From Nelumbo lutea (taxonomy: Eukaryota; Streptophyta; Magnoliopsida; Proteales; Nelumbonaceae): a stretch of 64,000 nt of DNA. Below, one piece after another: positions 32,062-44,425 of the stretch (the stretch's first letter is position 1; each line of letters opens with the position of its first letter). The stretch is taken from contig JAKGHH010000005.1 in NCBI GenBank assembly GCA_022828595.1, forward strand, positions 58,275,655 to 58,339,654. The letters run 5' to 3'. The position numbers and the translations under genes are program-made. Under the pieces are notes generated by a model. That model ran no database searches. It was not told where the DNA came from and saw nothing but the letters and a program-made list of their open reading frames with translations.

Positions 32062-32386
32062 TGAGAAAACTATGGAGAAGATAATAGTTAAGACAGAGTT
32101 GATAAAACTATAAAATCATAAAAAAGAGTCAACCAAAAATTGCAGAACTCAGAGAAGGAGAAGAACTTTTAATGGAAGAAATTATTTCTCATAAGTTTGT
32201 ACGAAGAAGGGCCGAAGGCTACAATATATATACAAGTTATGGGGCAGAAAAATAGTGAGTAAAAGAAAAAGAAAGTCTAACAAGATATTATACACCTTCC
32301 TAATTGTACTTTCCTATTATACACCTTCATACTTCAGAGGATAGGATATTGATATTATACACTTTCATAATTGTAATTTTCTATTA
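32062..32386 (-). repeat. Copia-2 3' LTR
   Basis: Begins TGAGAAAACTATGG and ends tttctatta. Directly inside it ctccccctcaag (32387-32398), read cttgagggggag on the element strand, is the polypurine tract. It is 12 bp longer than the partner LTR, with an extra attat-type insertion near 32286. Confidence 0.9.
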
Positions 32387-32404
32387 CTCCCCCTCAAGTT
32401 TGAG

Positions 32405-35400
32405 CATGAGGGTCTGAAATGCCCAACTTGCAAAGGAGAAATTGAAATTATCGCTTGCCAAGACCTTTAGTGAACAAATCTACTAATTGTAAATGTGATG
32501 GAAGATAGTACGATAAAATTTCGCCAGAAAGCAACTTCTCACGTACAAAATGGCAATATACTTCGATGTGTTTAGTCCTCTCATGGAAAACGGGATTGCT
32601 TGTAATGTGTAAAGCCACATTGTTGTCACAGAAAAAAACTAGTGGCTCCTGACTGCGGTGTTAATAATTCACTCAATAATCTCCGCAACCAAACTACTTC
32701 ACTAGTAGCCATGGCCATGGCTCTATATTCCGCTCCTACCGAGGATCTAGACACTGTGGGTTGTTTCTTGCTCCTCCAAAGAATAGGGGAAAAACCAAAT
32801 TGGAAGTACAAAACCGTTATTGATTTTTTGGTCAAAGGGCAACTTGCCCAATCTGCATCGCAGTATCCTCGCAATACCATATCATTCTCACCATTTAGCA
32901 ATATACCTTGCCCTGGGCATCCTTTGAGATATCTCAGAACACGCACCAAGCCATTCCAATGTTCAACTCGGGGTTGCTGAACGAATTGGCTAAGCACATG
33001 CACAGCATAAGTGATGTCGGGCCTCGTGATTGTCAAGTACAATTGTTGTCCCACCAATATTCGGTACTGATTTGAATCATAATGAAAACTCCCATTGGCG
33101 TACTCCAAACAGTGATTTTGCTCAATTGGGGTGTCTACGGGTTTGCATCTAGTCAGTCCAGTTTCTATCAAAATGTCCAGAACAAACTTGCATTGATTCA
33201 AAAACAACCCAGTAGTGGACCGAGCTACTTCTATTCCAAGGAAATATTTCAAATTTCCTAAGTCCTTTATCTTGAAACAACTGTTGAGATACGCCTTGAA
33301 CTCTGCACACGTTTCTAAACTGTTCGCAGCTAGTATAATGTCATCAACATACACCAAGAGACCAAGAAAGATGTTTCCCTTTCTGTATATGAAGAGAGTG
33401 TTTTCCGCAGTGGATTGCTTGAAACCATACTCACGCAAGGATGCTGTCAACTTTGTGAACCAGTTTCTAGAGGCCTATTTTAGGCCGTATAGAGATTTTT
33501 GTAGCCTGCATACTGTATTTGGTTTTTCAGATCTGAAGCCTAGTGGGAGCTTCATGTAAATTTCTTCTTTGAGGTCACCATGCATAAACGCATTGTTTAC
33601 GTCCATTTGGTGAAGTTCCCATCCCTTTGCTACTGCCACTGCTAAAAAGACATGAATAGATACATGCTTTGTTACTGAAGCGAAAGTCTCTGTATAATCC
33701 TCTCCCCATCTTTGAGTGAAGCCTTGCACAACTAATCTTGCCTTAAAACATTCAATGCTTCTATCTAATTTGTACTTAATTCTGTAGACCCATTTGCATC
33801 CGACCACTTTCTTCCCTGGAGGCAAACTCACAATTTTTCATGTTTTGTTTTCTTCCAGGGCCTTAACTTCTTTGTCCATTGCCTTAATCCATCGTTCATC
33901 TTTGACCGCCTGTGTATAACTGGTTGGCTCATCATGAGAATCGATGGCCGCTAAGAAAGCTTTATGAGTTGGACTAAATTTACTATAGCAAATGTAGTGT
34001 GTTAGGGAATGGGCCTTACCAGCGGCCGCTTTTCGGACCGAGTTCACATTGGATGGTGGTAACAACACGTCACACACATAGTCTCTTAAATATCCAGGCT
34101 GTTTTCTTTCTTGTTGAGGTCGCTCCTGTCGCAGAATAGATTGCTCATTTTTGTTTCTTTGTGGTGTGCTCACTGTAGCTCGGTCAGATGCACCTGTTCC
34201 TTGATGTTCTTCCGAATTTGTTTCCTCATCAGTTGTGTGGACACCTTCCTCATTTGCACCTATATGTTGTTTGTCATTAGCCCCAACAAGACTCCTCTTA
34301 TCCCTAAACAACTCGTTTTCATCTTCCACAATCACGTGCTCCCCTCACTTGGAAGTCGCTCTCCTCTAAGTGCCTCATTGTTGTTGAAAGGAAAGACTTC
34401 CTCATAAAAATGTACATCTCGAGATGTAAAGATATCTCCTTTCTCTAAATTATACATTTTTCATCATTTCTTTCCATATGGGAATCCAGCGAAAATACAC
34501 TTCTTGGCACGTTCTCCAAACTTATCATTTCCAATGCCTTTCCTTTTGGCATACGCAAGGCACCCAAAAACTTTAATATGAGAGTAATTAGGTATTTTTC
34601 CAAATAATACTTCAAATGGTGTGTGGCCTCCTAGTACCCTACTTGGAGTGTAGTTAATTAGATGAGCTGCTACCATAACACACTCCCCCCAAAATTTCAA
34701 AGGTAGATTGGCTTGAAAACGTAAAGCTCTTGCCACATTGAGGATATATTGGTGTTTTCTTTCTACTCTCCCATTTTGTTGCGGTGTCTCAACGCAACGC
34801 AGGAGGTTTGATGAATGATTCCTTGGCTAAAAAAAATTCATTGAGAGTCCCTAAGAATTATGTTCCATTGTCACTACGAACTATCTTGATATCGACCCCA
34901 ATTTGTCTCCTAACCGTAATACAAAAGGACATGAAGACCTTTTGAGTTTCTGATTTATTATGCAAAAGATACACCCACATAGTATGTGTAAAATCATCCA
35001 CGATGGTTAAGAAATAATGGGCTCTTGAGAGAGATGGAGTATGATACCGACCCCATAAGTCACAATGTACTAATTCAAATGTACGTTAAGCTTTATTGTT
35101 GCTTAAAGGAAATGGAATTCGTGTCTGTTTTGCACGATGACATATATCATAGTACTCAACATAATTACTATTACAGTCAAAACCACACACTTCAGATAAG
35201 TACGATAAAATTTTCTCAGAAAGATGTCCTAGATGTTTGTGCCACAACTCCTCTGTATTCTTCTTGGCGACTATTGCATGAGCACTATGTGTGTTTCACA
35301 AATAGTATAGGCCATCCTTGAGATCACCCAGTCCAATCAGCGTCCGCCGGGTGGGGTCCTGTATTACACAAACATTCAAATAGTAAGTAATAGCACACAA

Positions 35401-36896
35401 CCCATATATTCACTTAACTTTCTTGAATATATCAAATTACATTTAAAATGAACATAAAGAATATCTTTCAATTTGATATGTATGTCAATCATGATGTCCC
35501 TTATTTTATTCACTTTTAAATAATCTCCATTTGGGATGACGACTCTTTCATCCATTCCAACCTCTCGAACATTCTCAAAGGCTTTAAGATTACTAGAAAC
35601 GTGGTGTGACGCACCACTATCAATAATTCAATTTGATAAGCGAACCAAGGAAATTTTCTTACCAAACAGTGCATCATGGATCATGTTTTCTGAATCACCT
35701 GTACCCAATAGAGACATTAAACGATCAAGTTAGGCTTGCGTGAGGGACGACATCTGTACAGTGTTGTTTGATGCTCCCACTTCTTTAGTGACAGCACCTG
35801 CTCGGACCTGGATGACATTGGTCGTTGCTCCTTTGCCTCCGCGATTTCCATTGCCTTGTCCTTGACCACGGCCTACTTTACCTCCATTTTGATTCTTCCA
35901 ATGTTCCAGGTACCCAATGATTTCAAAATAGCGGGATTTGTCATGTCCAGGTCTCCTGCAGTGAGCATAAACTACGGGTAGATCAGCAGAGTCTCGCCCT
36001 TCTCTTATTTGACCCTTTTGATTTAATTTACCTTGGCTTGCAAAGGCAACAACTTGTATCCTTGGATCTTCGCGCTACCCTGCCTTCAATTGTAATTCTT
36101 CTCTTGATATCATAGCAAAGCAGCGAGTGAGTGAAGACAGTGGGTCCATGCTTATAATGTTTGATCTAACAATACCATATCGATCATCAAGGCTCATTAA
36201 AAATGTATAGACCTTTTCATTCTCTCTTTCTTCCAATATATTGATCAGCGTTATGCACGTCGATCCGCATACACAAGTATTGGTTTTAGTATGCTGATCT
36301 AACCGATCCCATATTCCCTTTAGTTTAGCATAATAATCTTTGACACTTAATGACCCTTGTCCGAATTCATTTAATTCCCCTTTCAATTGATATATTCGGG
36401 GACCATGTCCTTGATGATACCTTTGTTGGAGTTCAATCCACAACTCTCTAGCATCATCAAAGGAAATTATAGTGTTTTGTATGCTTTTGTCGACACAATT
36501 AAAGATCCATGAAACAACCATAGCATTGCATTTATCCCAAGTATTCTTGTCAATATCATCCGCCTTAGCTCTTTCTAGAGTCCCATCAATGAAACTCAAT
36601 TTGTTTTTAGATTTTATAGCTCTTTGAAAGGCCTTTTTCCCAAATATGATAGTTTTTTTTCCATTAATAATGATTTGGCTTAGAAGCATACATGGACTAT
36701 CAGACGAGCTTAGATAATATATAGACGTGGGATCACTGATCGATGGAATCTTGAAATAGGTGGATGAGCTGCTGCCAGTCATTGCTTCAGACATGAGGTT
36801 ACTCGAAATACAGCTGGATTGAAGGAGTGGTTCAGCACACACCGAAGTCACACGACTCCTCTTCTTTGATGGGCACACGCCCTCTGAACGAATCAA
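32405..36896 (-). pseudogene. Copia-2 gag-pol polyprotein remnant
   Basis: Gag is open at 36075-36896 with DPTSIYYLSSSDSPCMLLSQ, WIFNCVDKSI and DARELWIELQQRY, the UBN2-type core. A zinc knuckle near 35960 has lost one Cys (YAHCRRPGHDKS). Protease shows IIDSGASHHVSS at about 35600. Integrase is worn, with [15 protein letters not shown] near 34780 and the GVLFG-type segment at 34464-34736. RT lies at 33475-33831 (GCKWVYRIKYK, ARLVVQGFTQ, MDVNNAFMHGDL) and 32626-33450 with intact LLVYVDDIILA. RNase H has YCDADWASCPLTKKS and SSVGAEYRAMA. Stops include TAG after LYGLK, one after the gag core and several in integrase. Such elements encode all their movement proteins in one chain. Confidence 0.9.
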
Positions 36897-36907
36897 TGGT
36901 GAAACTC

Positions 36908-36925
36908 ACCACGACTCTGATACCA
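36908..36925 (-). other. Copia-2 primer binding site (initiator Met tRNA)
   Basis: The element strand reads TGGTATCAGAGTCGTGGT directly after the LTR end. TGGTATCAGAGC is the known complement of plant initiator methionine tRNA, used by most copia elements; one base differs. Confidence 0.9.
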
Positions 36926-37238
36926 TGAGAAAACTATGAAGATGATAATAGCTAAGAAAGAATTGATAAAACTATAAAAACATAAGTCAACCAAAAATTG
37001 CAGAACTCAGAGAAGGAGAAGAACTTTTAATGGGAGAAATTCTTTCTCATAAACTTGTACGAAGAAGGGTCGGAAGCTACAATATATATACAAGTTATGG
37101 GACAGAAAAATAGTAAGTAAAAGAAAAAGAAAATCTAACAAGATACACCTTCCTAATTGTCTTTCCTATTATACACCTTCCTAATTCAGAGGATAGGATA
37201 TTGATATTATACACTTTCCTAATTGTACTTTCCTATTA
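36926..37238 (-). repeat. Copia-2 5' LTR
   Basis: Begins TGAGAAAACTATGAAG and ends tcctatta. On the element strand the segment cttgtatatatattgtag (37079-37096) can serve as TATA box for gag-pol RNA. Confidence 0.9.
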
Positions 37239-38019
37239 AATATTGAAAGAGAAAAAAAACATAATAATTTATATAAAAACACAAAAAAATACAACTATTT
37301 TTTCAATTATTTTTATCATATATATTTGTCTTTTTTATAAAAAAATAAATAATATAAAGCATTACATATGATAAGATCAAATAGAGGTGATCCGAATTTG
37401 ATCCATCTTACTGATCGGACCCGGTCTTAAGATTCGATGTAAAATCCGAGAGAGGAATATCCGAATCCCATAGGATCTGATTTCGGATCAAATGATCCGA
37501 TCATTTGCACCCCAGTACCCCACCCCCTTAATATTTGTCACTGCATATTCAAGCACTAAAAAATGTACAGCTGCACTGTTTGGTACCTGAATTTCATTAA
37601 AAAAGAAGAGGCGGTTTGCCTTGTCTCATTGCCTCATTGGGTCCGGTCTGAGCCTCGTATCTTTAATGTTTCGGATACCGGGGAACATCATTCAAAGGTC
37701 CCACTTTAAGATATCATATGATTTTCAACCGTCCGATTCTTGCATAATGATCCATCCATTTCTAATTTTGGGCCGCAAAATACAGCTTGGTTTCATATTC
37801 TAAGCTGATTTCGGGTCCCACTCGATACAGTTAAAGCGTGGACCGTGGGCCCTACTCAGCGATATTTCTCGATTGTGAAACATGAAAATCGTGGCAAGTT
37901 TCAGGGTTCCAGAAGGCCACGGGATAAGTGATAAGTGATTGACTGTCACTGGTTTTATAGCCAAAAAGAATGATACAAGATGTATTTATTTATGTTTTAA
38001 GTCGAGAGTATAATAATAA

Positions 38020-38272
38020 GGCTGTGCTTCGTTGCAGCGCGCAATTTTATTTGCACTAGTATAAATGTATGGGAATGTAAATGAAAAAAAAATGTAAAAT
38101 TTGGTTTAATTTTGTTTTAGATTTTACTTTATTCTAATTTAGGTTTTATTTTACTTCACTTGTACTGTAATCAAACAAATAAGATAAAGTTAAAAAAAAT
38201 GAATTAAAATTTACACCCAAAACATATGCACTACTATAGTTTGCATCAGTGCAAATTTAACCAAACACAGCC
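38020..38272. mobile_element. Tourist-like MITE, family B, 253 bp
   Basis: Ends GGCTGTGCTTCGTTGCAG and TTTAACCAAACACAGCC are inverted and flanked by TAA (38017-38019, 38273-38275). Confidence 0.8.
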
Positions 38273-38432
38273 TAAAGGAAAAATCTATGATGCGGAAAAC
38301 ATATTGTATGTTTGTATGGAAAGAGTTTTGAACAATCAAAACCCATCCATGAATTCTGATAAATAACACCTATTTTTCTACCATGTTTATGATTTCAGGT
38401 TATTGATTAGTTGTTTTTCCAATTAATACTTA

Positions 38433-38703
38433 GATTGTATTTGGTTCCAGTGCAAATTTATTTGCACTAGTATAAATGCATGGGAGTGCAAATGTAACAA
38501 ATGCAAATTATTGTTTAATTTTGTTTTGAGTTTTACTGTATTCTATTTCATATCATAATTTAATCCACTTGTAATTGTACTTCAATTAAACAAAATAAGC
38601 TAAAAATTGAATAAAAATAGGTCAGAATTTATACTCAAATCATTTTGCACTGCCATGATTTTGCATTAGTGCAAATTTATTTGCATTGCAACCAAGCACA
38701 ACC
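38433..38703. mobile_element. Tourist-like MITE, family B, 271 bp
   Basis: Ends GATTGTATTTGGTTCCAGTG and CATTGCAACCAAGCACAACC are inverted and flanked by TTA (38430-38432, 38704-38706). Confidence 0.8.
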
Positions 38704-38744
38704 TTATGTGCATCCAGGAAAATAATTGAATAAGTGTTTATTCT

Positions 38745-38904
38745 AAAAAATAAGTCAGTTCTAGAGAAGTTAAAATTTTTGGCTTGTTTTTAAACTTTTT
38801 TTTCAATAAATGTTTGTTGCATTTAAAAAATAAGTCAGTTCCAGAGAAGTTAAAATTTTTGGCTTGTTCTTAAACTTTTTTTTCAATAAATGTTTGTTGC
38901 ATTT
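38745..38904. repeat. 80-bp tandem duplication
   Basis: A unit with aaaaaataagtcagtt, gagaagttaaaatttttggc and caataaatgtttgttgcatt occurs twice in a row with only a few changes, so the event is recent. Confidence 0.9.
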
Positions 38905-39868
38905 TTGGCCCACTTTAATCCGCCACATAATTTTTAAAATACTTATAATACTCCGTTTAAAAGAAACATTTTTTTTGGCCAAGTGTTTATTAATAAGTAC
39001 TTATTTTCAATGTTTTTGAATCGTTGTTGAATTGGATGGTCAAACCGTTCGGCCCAAGAGTCGATTAGGCAACCAGTTCCATTTTACCCCAAACTTGATC
39101 TTTGGTTAAAAATAATTGAATTGATCGATAACCTAGTCAGTCAAACTGTTGATCCATTCAATGGTTTAGTTGGAATGGGCCACCCATTCAAATTGAAGGA
39201 ATCGAACCGTCAACCTAGAAACCAATGCCCATAATGGTTTAGGTTTTGGGTTGGTTTTTAAAACTTGCTTATTTTATAAATTCAAACGGGGCTTAATACT
39301 ATTGCACCTATCGGTGTATACCTTTTCTGATAGTTTAATAAAAATAATAAAAGAAAAATCTCCTCAATCCTCATAATTCATCTGAATTCTTTCTTCTAAT
39401 TAACAAAAATTGAATTCAAATCAGCCCTCCACAAGACTGCCCCCCACAACGTCCCACAACACATCTCCGCCATGTATTGAGAACATCTCCTGATGATAGT
39501 ATCAGAAATGATGATGCCATCATCTAGAGATATTCCCAATATATGATGGGGATGTGCTGTGGGACGTTGTGGGGAGCATTCTTGTGGGTGGCTGATTTGA
39601 TCTCACAAAAAATGGCTATGATTCATGTTCACAATATATTCAGTCATACACAACTATTTTGGTGGTAGTGTTGTCAATGAGTTAGTCTGGTCCACGGTAG
39701 TGTGTACCCAATTCCCAATTCCAAACCATAAAAAAAAAGGTGTAGAGTCAATTATCAATCAGGTCATACCTAATTATAATTAACAGCTCTTTTTGACAAT
39801 AAATTTGAACATCATAATAATATCATAATATTATAAATAAAATGTAAAACAAAAAGTATTAGATTAAA

Positions 39869-40159
39869 GGTCCATTTTGTTCATGGTCAGAGTTGGAATC
39901 AAAATCCTTTGGAATTGGAATTGCCTATTTCTATAATCTATTTGGTTCAGACAACAATGGAAATGGGAATGGGAATTGGAATCAACAAGAATATAATTTC
40001 ATCCTCAAGGGAGGGGCATGAAATGGCCATTCCCTCAAATGGGGGAATGCCATTCCAGCAGAAATGGGAATGTGATTCCGACTCCACCCAACCAAACAGT
40101 TTGAATCAGAATAGTCCATTCCAATCTCAGATCCCTATTCCCGCAAACTAAACAAGGCC
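39869..40159. mobile_element. Tourist-like MITE, family C, intact, about 290 bp
   Basis: Starts GGTCCATTTTGTTCATGGTC and ends CAAACTAAACAAGGCC with TAA near both sides (39865-39867, 40160-40162). The interior is rich in gaatggaa-type words and palindromic around ggggaatgccattcc. Confidence 0.75.
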
Positions 40160-40174
40160 TAAGGATATCTTTGA

Positions 40175-40721
40175 CTAGGGATGCGAGATGGATCATATTG
40201 GATTCAAATTAAGGCTCAGTTAGGAAGGAGTACAAATACAAATATGTAGAGTGCAAAACCTTGTATTTTGTATGTATTTATGCATTACATATTTGTATTT
40301 ATATTCTTGCCAAGGCTTAGTTTGATGAGTACAAATGCAAATATGTAGAATTAAAAAGGCTCGATTTGGAATGAATACAAATACAAACATGTACAGTACA
40401 AATACATACAAACAAGAATACAAAATATAAGGTTTTGTGCTCTACGTTTTTGTGTTTGTACTCCTTTCAAATGGAACCTAAGATCCATTCAAATCCATCC
40501 AATATAAAATGCATACAAAATGATTTGAAAAATGCATAAGATTTGATTGGATTTTTCTAGATCAGATAGGGGTTTATTCGAATTCGGTATGATTTTTTTA
40601 AAATAGGTCCTATTTTATGATCCCAAACCAGTTCGAAAAAATCCAATAGGGTGTTTTGAATTTGGTAAAATGGGATTGAATTCAAATTCAGTTTGGATCA
40701 TATCGGCCAATTTGCACTCTA
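40175..40721. mobile_element. hAT-like MITE, family E, with nested family A MITE
   Basis: Starts CTAGGGATGCGAGATGGATC and ends GGCCAATTTGCACTCTA, inverted to each other. Flanks atctttga (40167-40174) and atctttgt (40722-40729) match at seven of eight bases. A family A MITE (40213-40478) interrupts it. Confidence 0.75.
40213..40478. mobile_element. Tourist-like MITE, family A, itself composite
   Basis: Outer ends GGCTCAGTTAGGAAGGAG and CTCCTTTCAAATGGAACC lie between TAA copies (40210-40212, 40479-40481). Two further family A starts at about 40316 (ggcttagtttgatgagtac) and 40369 (ggctcgatttggaatg) indicate repeated insertion or duplication within it. Confidence 0.65.
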
Positions 40722-40729
40722 ATCTTTGT

Positions 40730-41289
40730 AACATGCTAACATACACGTAACGGAAGAGTACGTGGCTATTTTCTGCGAGCGATAGTTGAGTTGGCCAATG
40801 ATGCCATGTGGCTATCTCCGCGGCCCCCTCCTCTCATGCCACGTGTAACGGAAGAGAGCGACTAAGGAGTGTTCCACATGGACAAGGAAGCGAACTTCAT
40901 TGGGGAAGAGAAAAACCTCCCAAAGACCTTGGCGAACACTCTCATCTCGACAACCCTGAATGCCCTATCCATATGGGACACGGACGCCCAACTATAAATA
41001 GGTACTCCCCATTTAAGGTAAGGGACTTTTGGGAACCACACTATTTGAATATCTTTTTGCACTATCTCTTTGGCTTAGACCAACGCTATCTCAACTTGCT
41101 CGTTTTGGCCACATCCGTCTCTATCCTATTAACTTGAGTGTCGGAGTATCTACCTGGGGAGCAACTCCTTGGGCCTCTAACTCTTATTTTGGTTGCAGAT
41201 CTCAGTGTGCGGCTTCGTCCTTCTACCTCAGTCTCGTCTAGTTGGCAGGACTATCTGACTACGTCTTCAGTTTGGAATACCTTGGATCG
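40730..41289 (+). repeat. LTR-like segment with TATA box
   Basis: A GC-richer block in an AT-rich setting. It has TATAAATA at 40993-41000 followed by ggtactccccatttaaggt, and downstream cttgagtgtcggagtatctacc, a combination often seen in gypsy LTRs. No internal element region or target duplication was found. It may be a solo LTR; this is a weak call. Confidence 0.45.
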
Positions 41290-41570
41290 AACAACATCAC
41301 TAAGATACATTCAAGTATATCCAATATAAAATGCATACAAAATGATTTGAAATAATGCATTAGATTGGATTGGATTTTTACATGTCAGATAGGGATTATT
41401 CGAATTTGGTATGAACTTTTGAAACATGTCCTATTTGTTGATCCCAACCCAATTCGAAAAGAAAAATCCAATAGGGGTGTTTTGAATTTGGTAAAATGGG
41501 ATTGAATTCGAATTCAATTTGGATCATATCGGCCAGTTTGCACTCTAATCTTTATACCACTAGGGTCTTC
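41290..41570. repeat. duplicate of the 3' half of the 40175 element
   Basis: Matches 40480-40729 in order, from taagat-cattcaa through tccaatataaaatgcatac to tttgcactctaatcttt. It includes the element's right flank, so it is a segmental copy and not a separate insertion. Confidence 0.75.
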
Positions 41571-41624
41571 CAATTCACATCAATCAAAATTGGTCATATG
41601 TTCTTTTTTCAGATTTATGTGGAA

Positions 41625-41875
41625 TGATACCTATCTCCTAGATGGATAAATAACTTTTCCACCTGAGGGGAAAGTTGCCAACACTTGAATGAGACAAAAA
41701 AATGTCCCTTTTAATAATGAATTTTTATGACTAAAATAGTCATTACCTTATTTACATGAAAAATAAAAGAATACGAGTAAATGCACTTATCCGGATAAAT
41801 GTTTCACAGAAAAAACTTATCCAAATAACTATATTTACCTGAATAAATAATTTATCAAAAAGAAAACAGGGCCAT
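41625..41875. repeat. dispersed non-coding repeat J, copy 2
   Basis: Partner of 7290-7535, same orientation and block order, with moderate divergence. Confidence 0.6.
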
Positions 41876-42058
41876 AATGCAAACTTAGATCATAATTGTA
41901 TGGTTTGGTTCAGTTCAGTTGAATTTGCCCGAGGGGTTTGGAGAGAGCTGCCCCTCTTGTATGACTCATAGGGAATGGGTCAGGTCGGGTTTCAGACAGA
42001 CCGTACTAGCTTTGAAATGATTATTGTTAACCAAAATTATTTTATCTATTATCCATGA

Positions 42059-42130
42059 AATATATCTTTCATTGATACAGAATATAATAACAATAATATA
42101 TCTTTCATTGATACAGAATATAATAACAAT
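42059..42130. repeat. 36-bp tandem duplication
   Basis: The unit tatatctttcattgatacag, then aatataataacaat, occurs at 42061 and again at 42097 with no visible change. Confidence 0.9.
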
Positions 42131-42569
42131 TACAAAAAATACTAGAAAACTAAAAAACCTTTGTATGCCATTAACAAAGTAGTCAATTCGGGTCTGAATT
42201 CGTTTGGAATAAGCAACTACAACCAACCCGATTATTATTGAGGACAAAATGATAGAACCACCGGTGTAACTGATTTGGTTTAGTTCAGTGGGTCAAGCAG
42301 AACCGACCCATTGACAGTTGAATGTGGATCTGCTCCTTATATAATGCATCTTACAGCCCTATTTTACAATCTTCTATACTTTATGTTATTATTTATGAAG
42401 AGATATTCTCAATCCACGGTGGAATGGGGCTGTGAGGTGTCCTTTCTTTGTGAGGAACACATCCCAATTAGTTATATTAATAATATTAGCAGTCTATTTG
42501 ATTACCGGAAAAAAAAGGTAGTGACTTATATAGTTGTAAAGATCTACATTAATAAGAACCATATACATC

Positions 42570-42840
42570 ACTCCTAAGAAATAGGGCCAAAAGCCTAACC
42601 TAAGCCCATCTAAGTTGTATCCCTAGTGAGAGCGATCTATTGCAATTTGAATTTTAATAGATTAGAAGGATTACGGACAAAATCAATAATAACATAGGTA
42701 GAAGTGGTAAAAGACAACATGAATGCTCATAATATGGCACTATACTGAACCAATGAGGATCTGAAGCAATAAAAGACAATGTGAACGCTCATGTAGCCAA
42801 CCCTATATAGTAGGGACAAGTCTTAGATGATGATGAATTC
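42570..42840 (+). repeat. possible RTE-type LINE 3' tail
   Basis: Ends with gctcatgtagccaaccctata, tagtagggacaagtcttagatgatgatg. A short GAT-repeat end after an agccaacccta-tagt-ggga block is common at the 3' ends of plant RTE-like LINEs. No coding sequence remains. Confidence 0.35.
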
Positions 42841-43176
42841 AATGCATAAAAAAATGTATTGCATTGATTTGCCTCCATGTTAGCTAAGGTGGGCCCTTCA
42901 TCGAGAAGTTTATGGCGTTTTGCTCATTTGTAAAGTTACCATTTAAATATGGTACAAAAGGGGATGATGGGGTGAAGTTACAATTTTGTATTTATCATTT
43001 CACATTTGACTTCTCATGTATTCCAATCGAGCTTTCTACCTCAACCAATAAACCAAAGAGCTTATTTGAGTCCCAATTTGTTTTGTTATTCTCGTATTTC
43101 TTTCTTTCTTTATTTTTTTTAATGTGGTTCAGTACAACATTGCATTTGGAAGGATTACAAATATTTTTTTTTCTAA

Positions 43177-43270
43177 AGTTCAGTTTGAAAGGAGTATAAA
43201 TATAAATATGTAGAGTGCAAAATTTTGTTGTATGCATTTGTATTGTACATATTTGTATTGGCATATTTTC
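43177..43270. mobile_element. Tourist-like MITE, family A, worn copy
   Basis: Starts after TAA with gttcagtttgaaaggag and contains tataaatatgtagagtgcaaa. The right end is diverged. Confidence 0.55.
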
Positions 43271-44407
43271 AAAGTGAGATAGATAAAAATTAATAAATTA
43301 AAAAGATAATAAGTGATGGTGCAATTAAGATGGTGTTCGGAATTGTAGTCATTTCCTTGATGGCCCATTTTGGTCCATGTCATGGGATGACCTTAGCGTT
43401 TTGTATGTTGTGAATGAGACTAGTTCATAATATATCGTGGATCAGCCCCATCCACAACTTAATATCTCATTCACACATATTTTTCGTGGTTGAATTTGAC
43501 CCCCATTGTTTTGAGAATATAATAATGATAAGATACATAACTCTTTACCCTATTATACTAGTCATGACCTTTTTCGACCCCCCAAAAAAAAAAGTCATGA
43601 CCCTACAATATCATCGTTGAAGCTCTTCCACTGCCTGAAGCTCTCCTCTACCATTATGCTCCACTACAAGAGGAAGAAGATGATTCTTCCCTACCACTTG
43701 TCTTGCAATAATTTATTATTTTGTTTTTTTTTAAATATTTTATTATGAATGTTTTTTTTTCAAACTGTAAAACTTAGACATTTATAATCAAATATGTAGA
43801 TTATTTCATAAACAACATATAAGATATATGGAATAAAAAAGTGTGGAATGGACTATTTCATACCACACTTATAGAATGCTGTTGTTGATATGAATTGAAT
43901 CAGTCCACAATTTTATACCAGCTTGGACTGTGGTATAGTATGGACCAATCCACACCCACCAATTTATCATCCACACTACATAACATTCCATTAAGGAAAA
44001 TTTTCATATACAACTAGGGGTCATGGACTTTCCCCCCCAAAAAATATCAATGGGGATCTCCCATTTTTTCATAAATGTATTAAATATTATTTTCATTTAT
44101 ATTTGTTTTTATTTAAAACGAAATTGACAAAGTGCATTTCTAATTTTCTTTTATTGTTAAATTTAATTTATTTAATATTTTTTTTCACTTTGATTTCCAA
44201 ACACTTGAGAAAGAATATACATGACAAATTTTTAATTTTATTTTTCAATTGATAAAATATTTAGTAATAAAAATTGGATTTTTTTCGGATTTGTGTTGTT
44301 CTCTCATTTTCTTTAATGAAGTTTTTTTTACCAAAAAAAAACTATTGGGCATGCTAAAACTAAACGCAATAATAAAAAAACAAAATTAGAAATTAGAAAA
44401 ACGGATA

Positions 44408-44425
44408 AACGGCGTTAACGCCGTT
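44408..44425. promoter_or_regulatory. 18-bp perfect palindrome upstream of the receptor gene
   Basis: AACGGCGTTAACGCCGTT reads the same on both strands and lies 169 bp before the TATA box. It could bind a dimeric factor, or be an end of an old element; the sequence does not decide. Confidence 0.4.

Larger units (their letters stand above)
32062..37238 (-). mobile_element. Copia-2, full-length Ty1/copia element
   Basis: Two similar LTRs, a primer site, gag-pol on the minus strand and a polypurine tract are all present. The 5-bp duplication AATAT flanks it exactly (32057-32061, 37239-37243). The LTRs differ by few substitutions and one small insertion, so the insertion is fairly young, but gag-pol already has stops. 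Confidence 0.92.
31931..37528. mobile_element. hAT-like MITE, family E, split by Copia-2
   Basis: Left piece 31931-32056 begins agggtacattcgaatatgat; right piece 37244-37528 ends gatccgatcatttgcacccc plus a short C-rich end. The direct repeat taatatttgt stands on both sides (31921-31930, 37529-37538). Removing Copia-2 leaves an element of about 400 bp with the same interior as 29231-29570. Confidence 0.7.
37539..44407. other. gene-free stretch before the receptor gene
   Basis: No gene recognised. Besides the listed MITEs and repeats, 37540-38010, 38905-39865, 41880-42560 and 43280-44400 contain only AT-rich sequence; the last 400 bases are very T- and A-rich. A worn relative of the 26473 element may cover 39010-39265. 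Confidence 0.7.

Noticed and set aside
33838..34335. Possible separate gene of 165 codons
   Set aside because: It is the variable linker between integrase and RT in the Copia-2 polyprotein.
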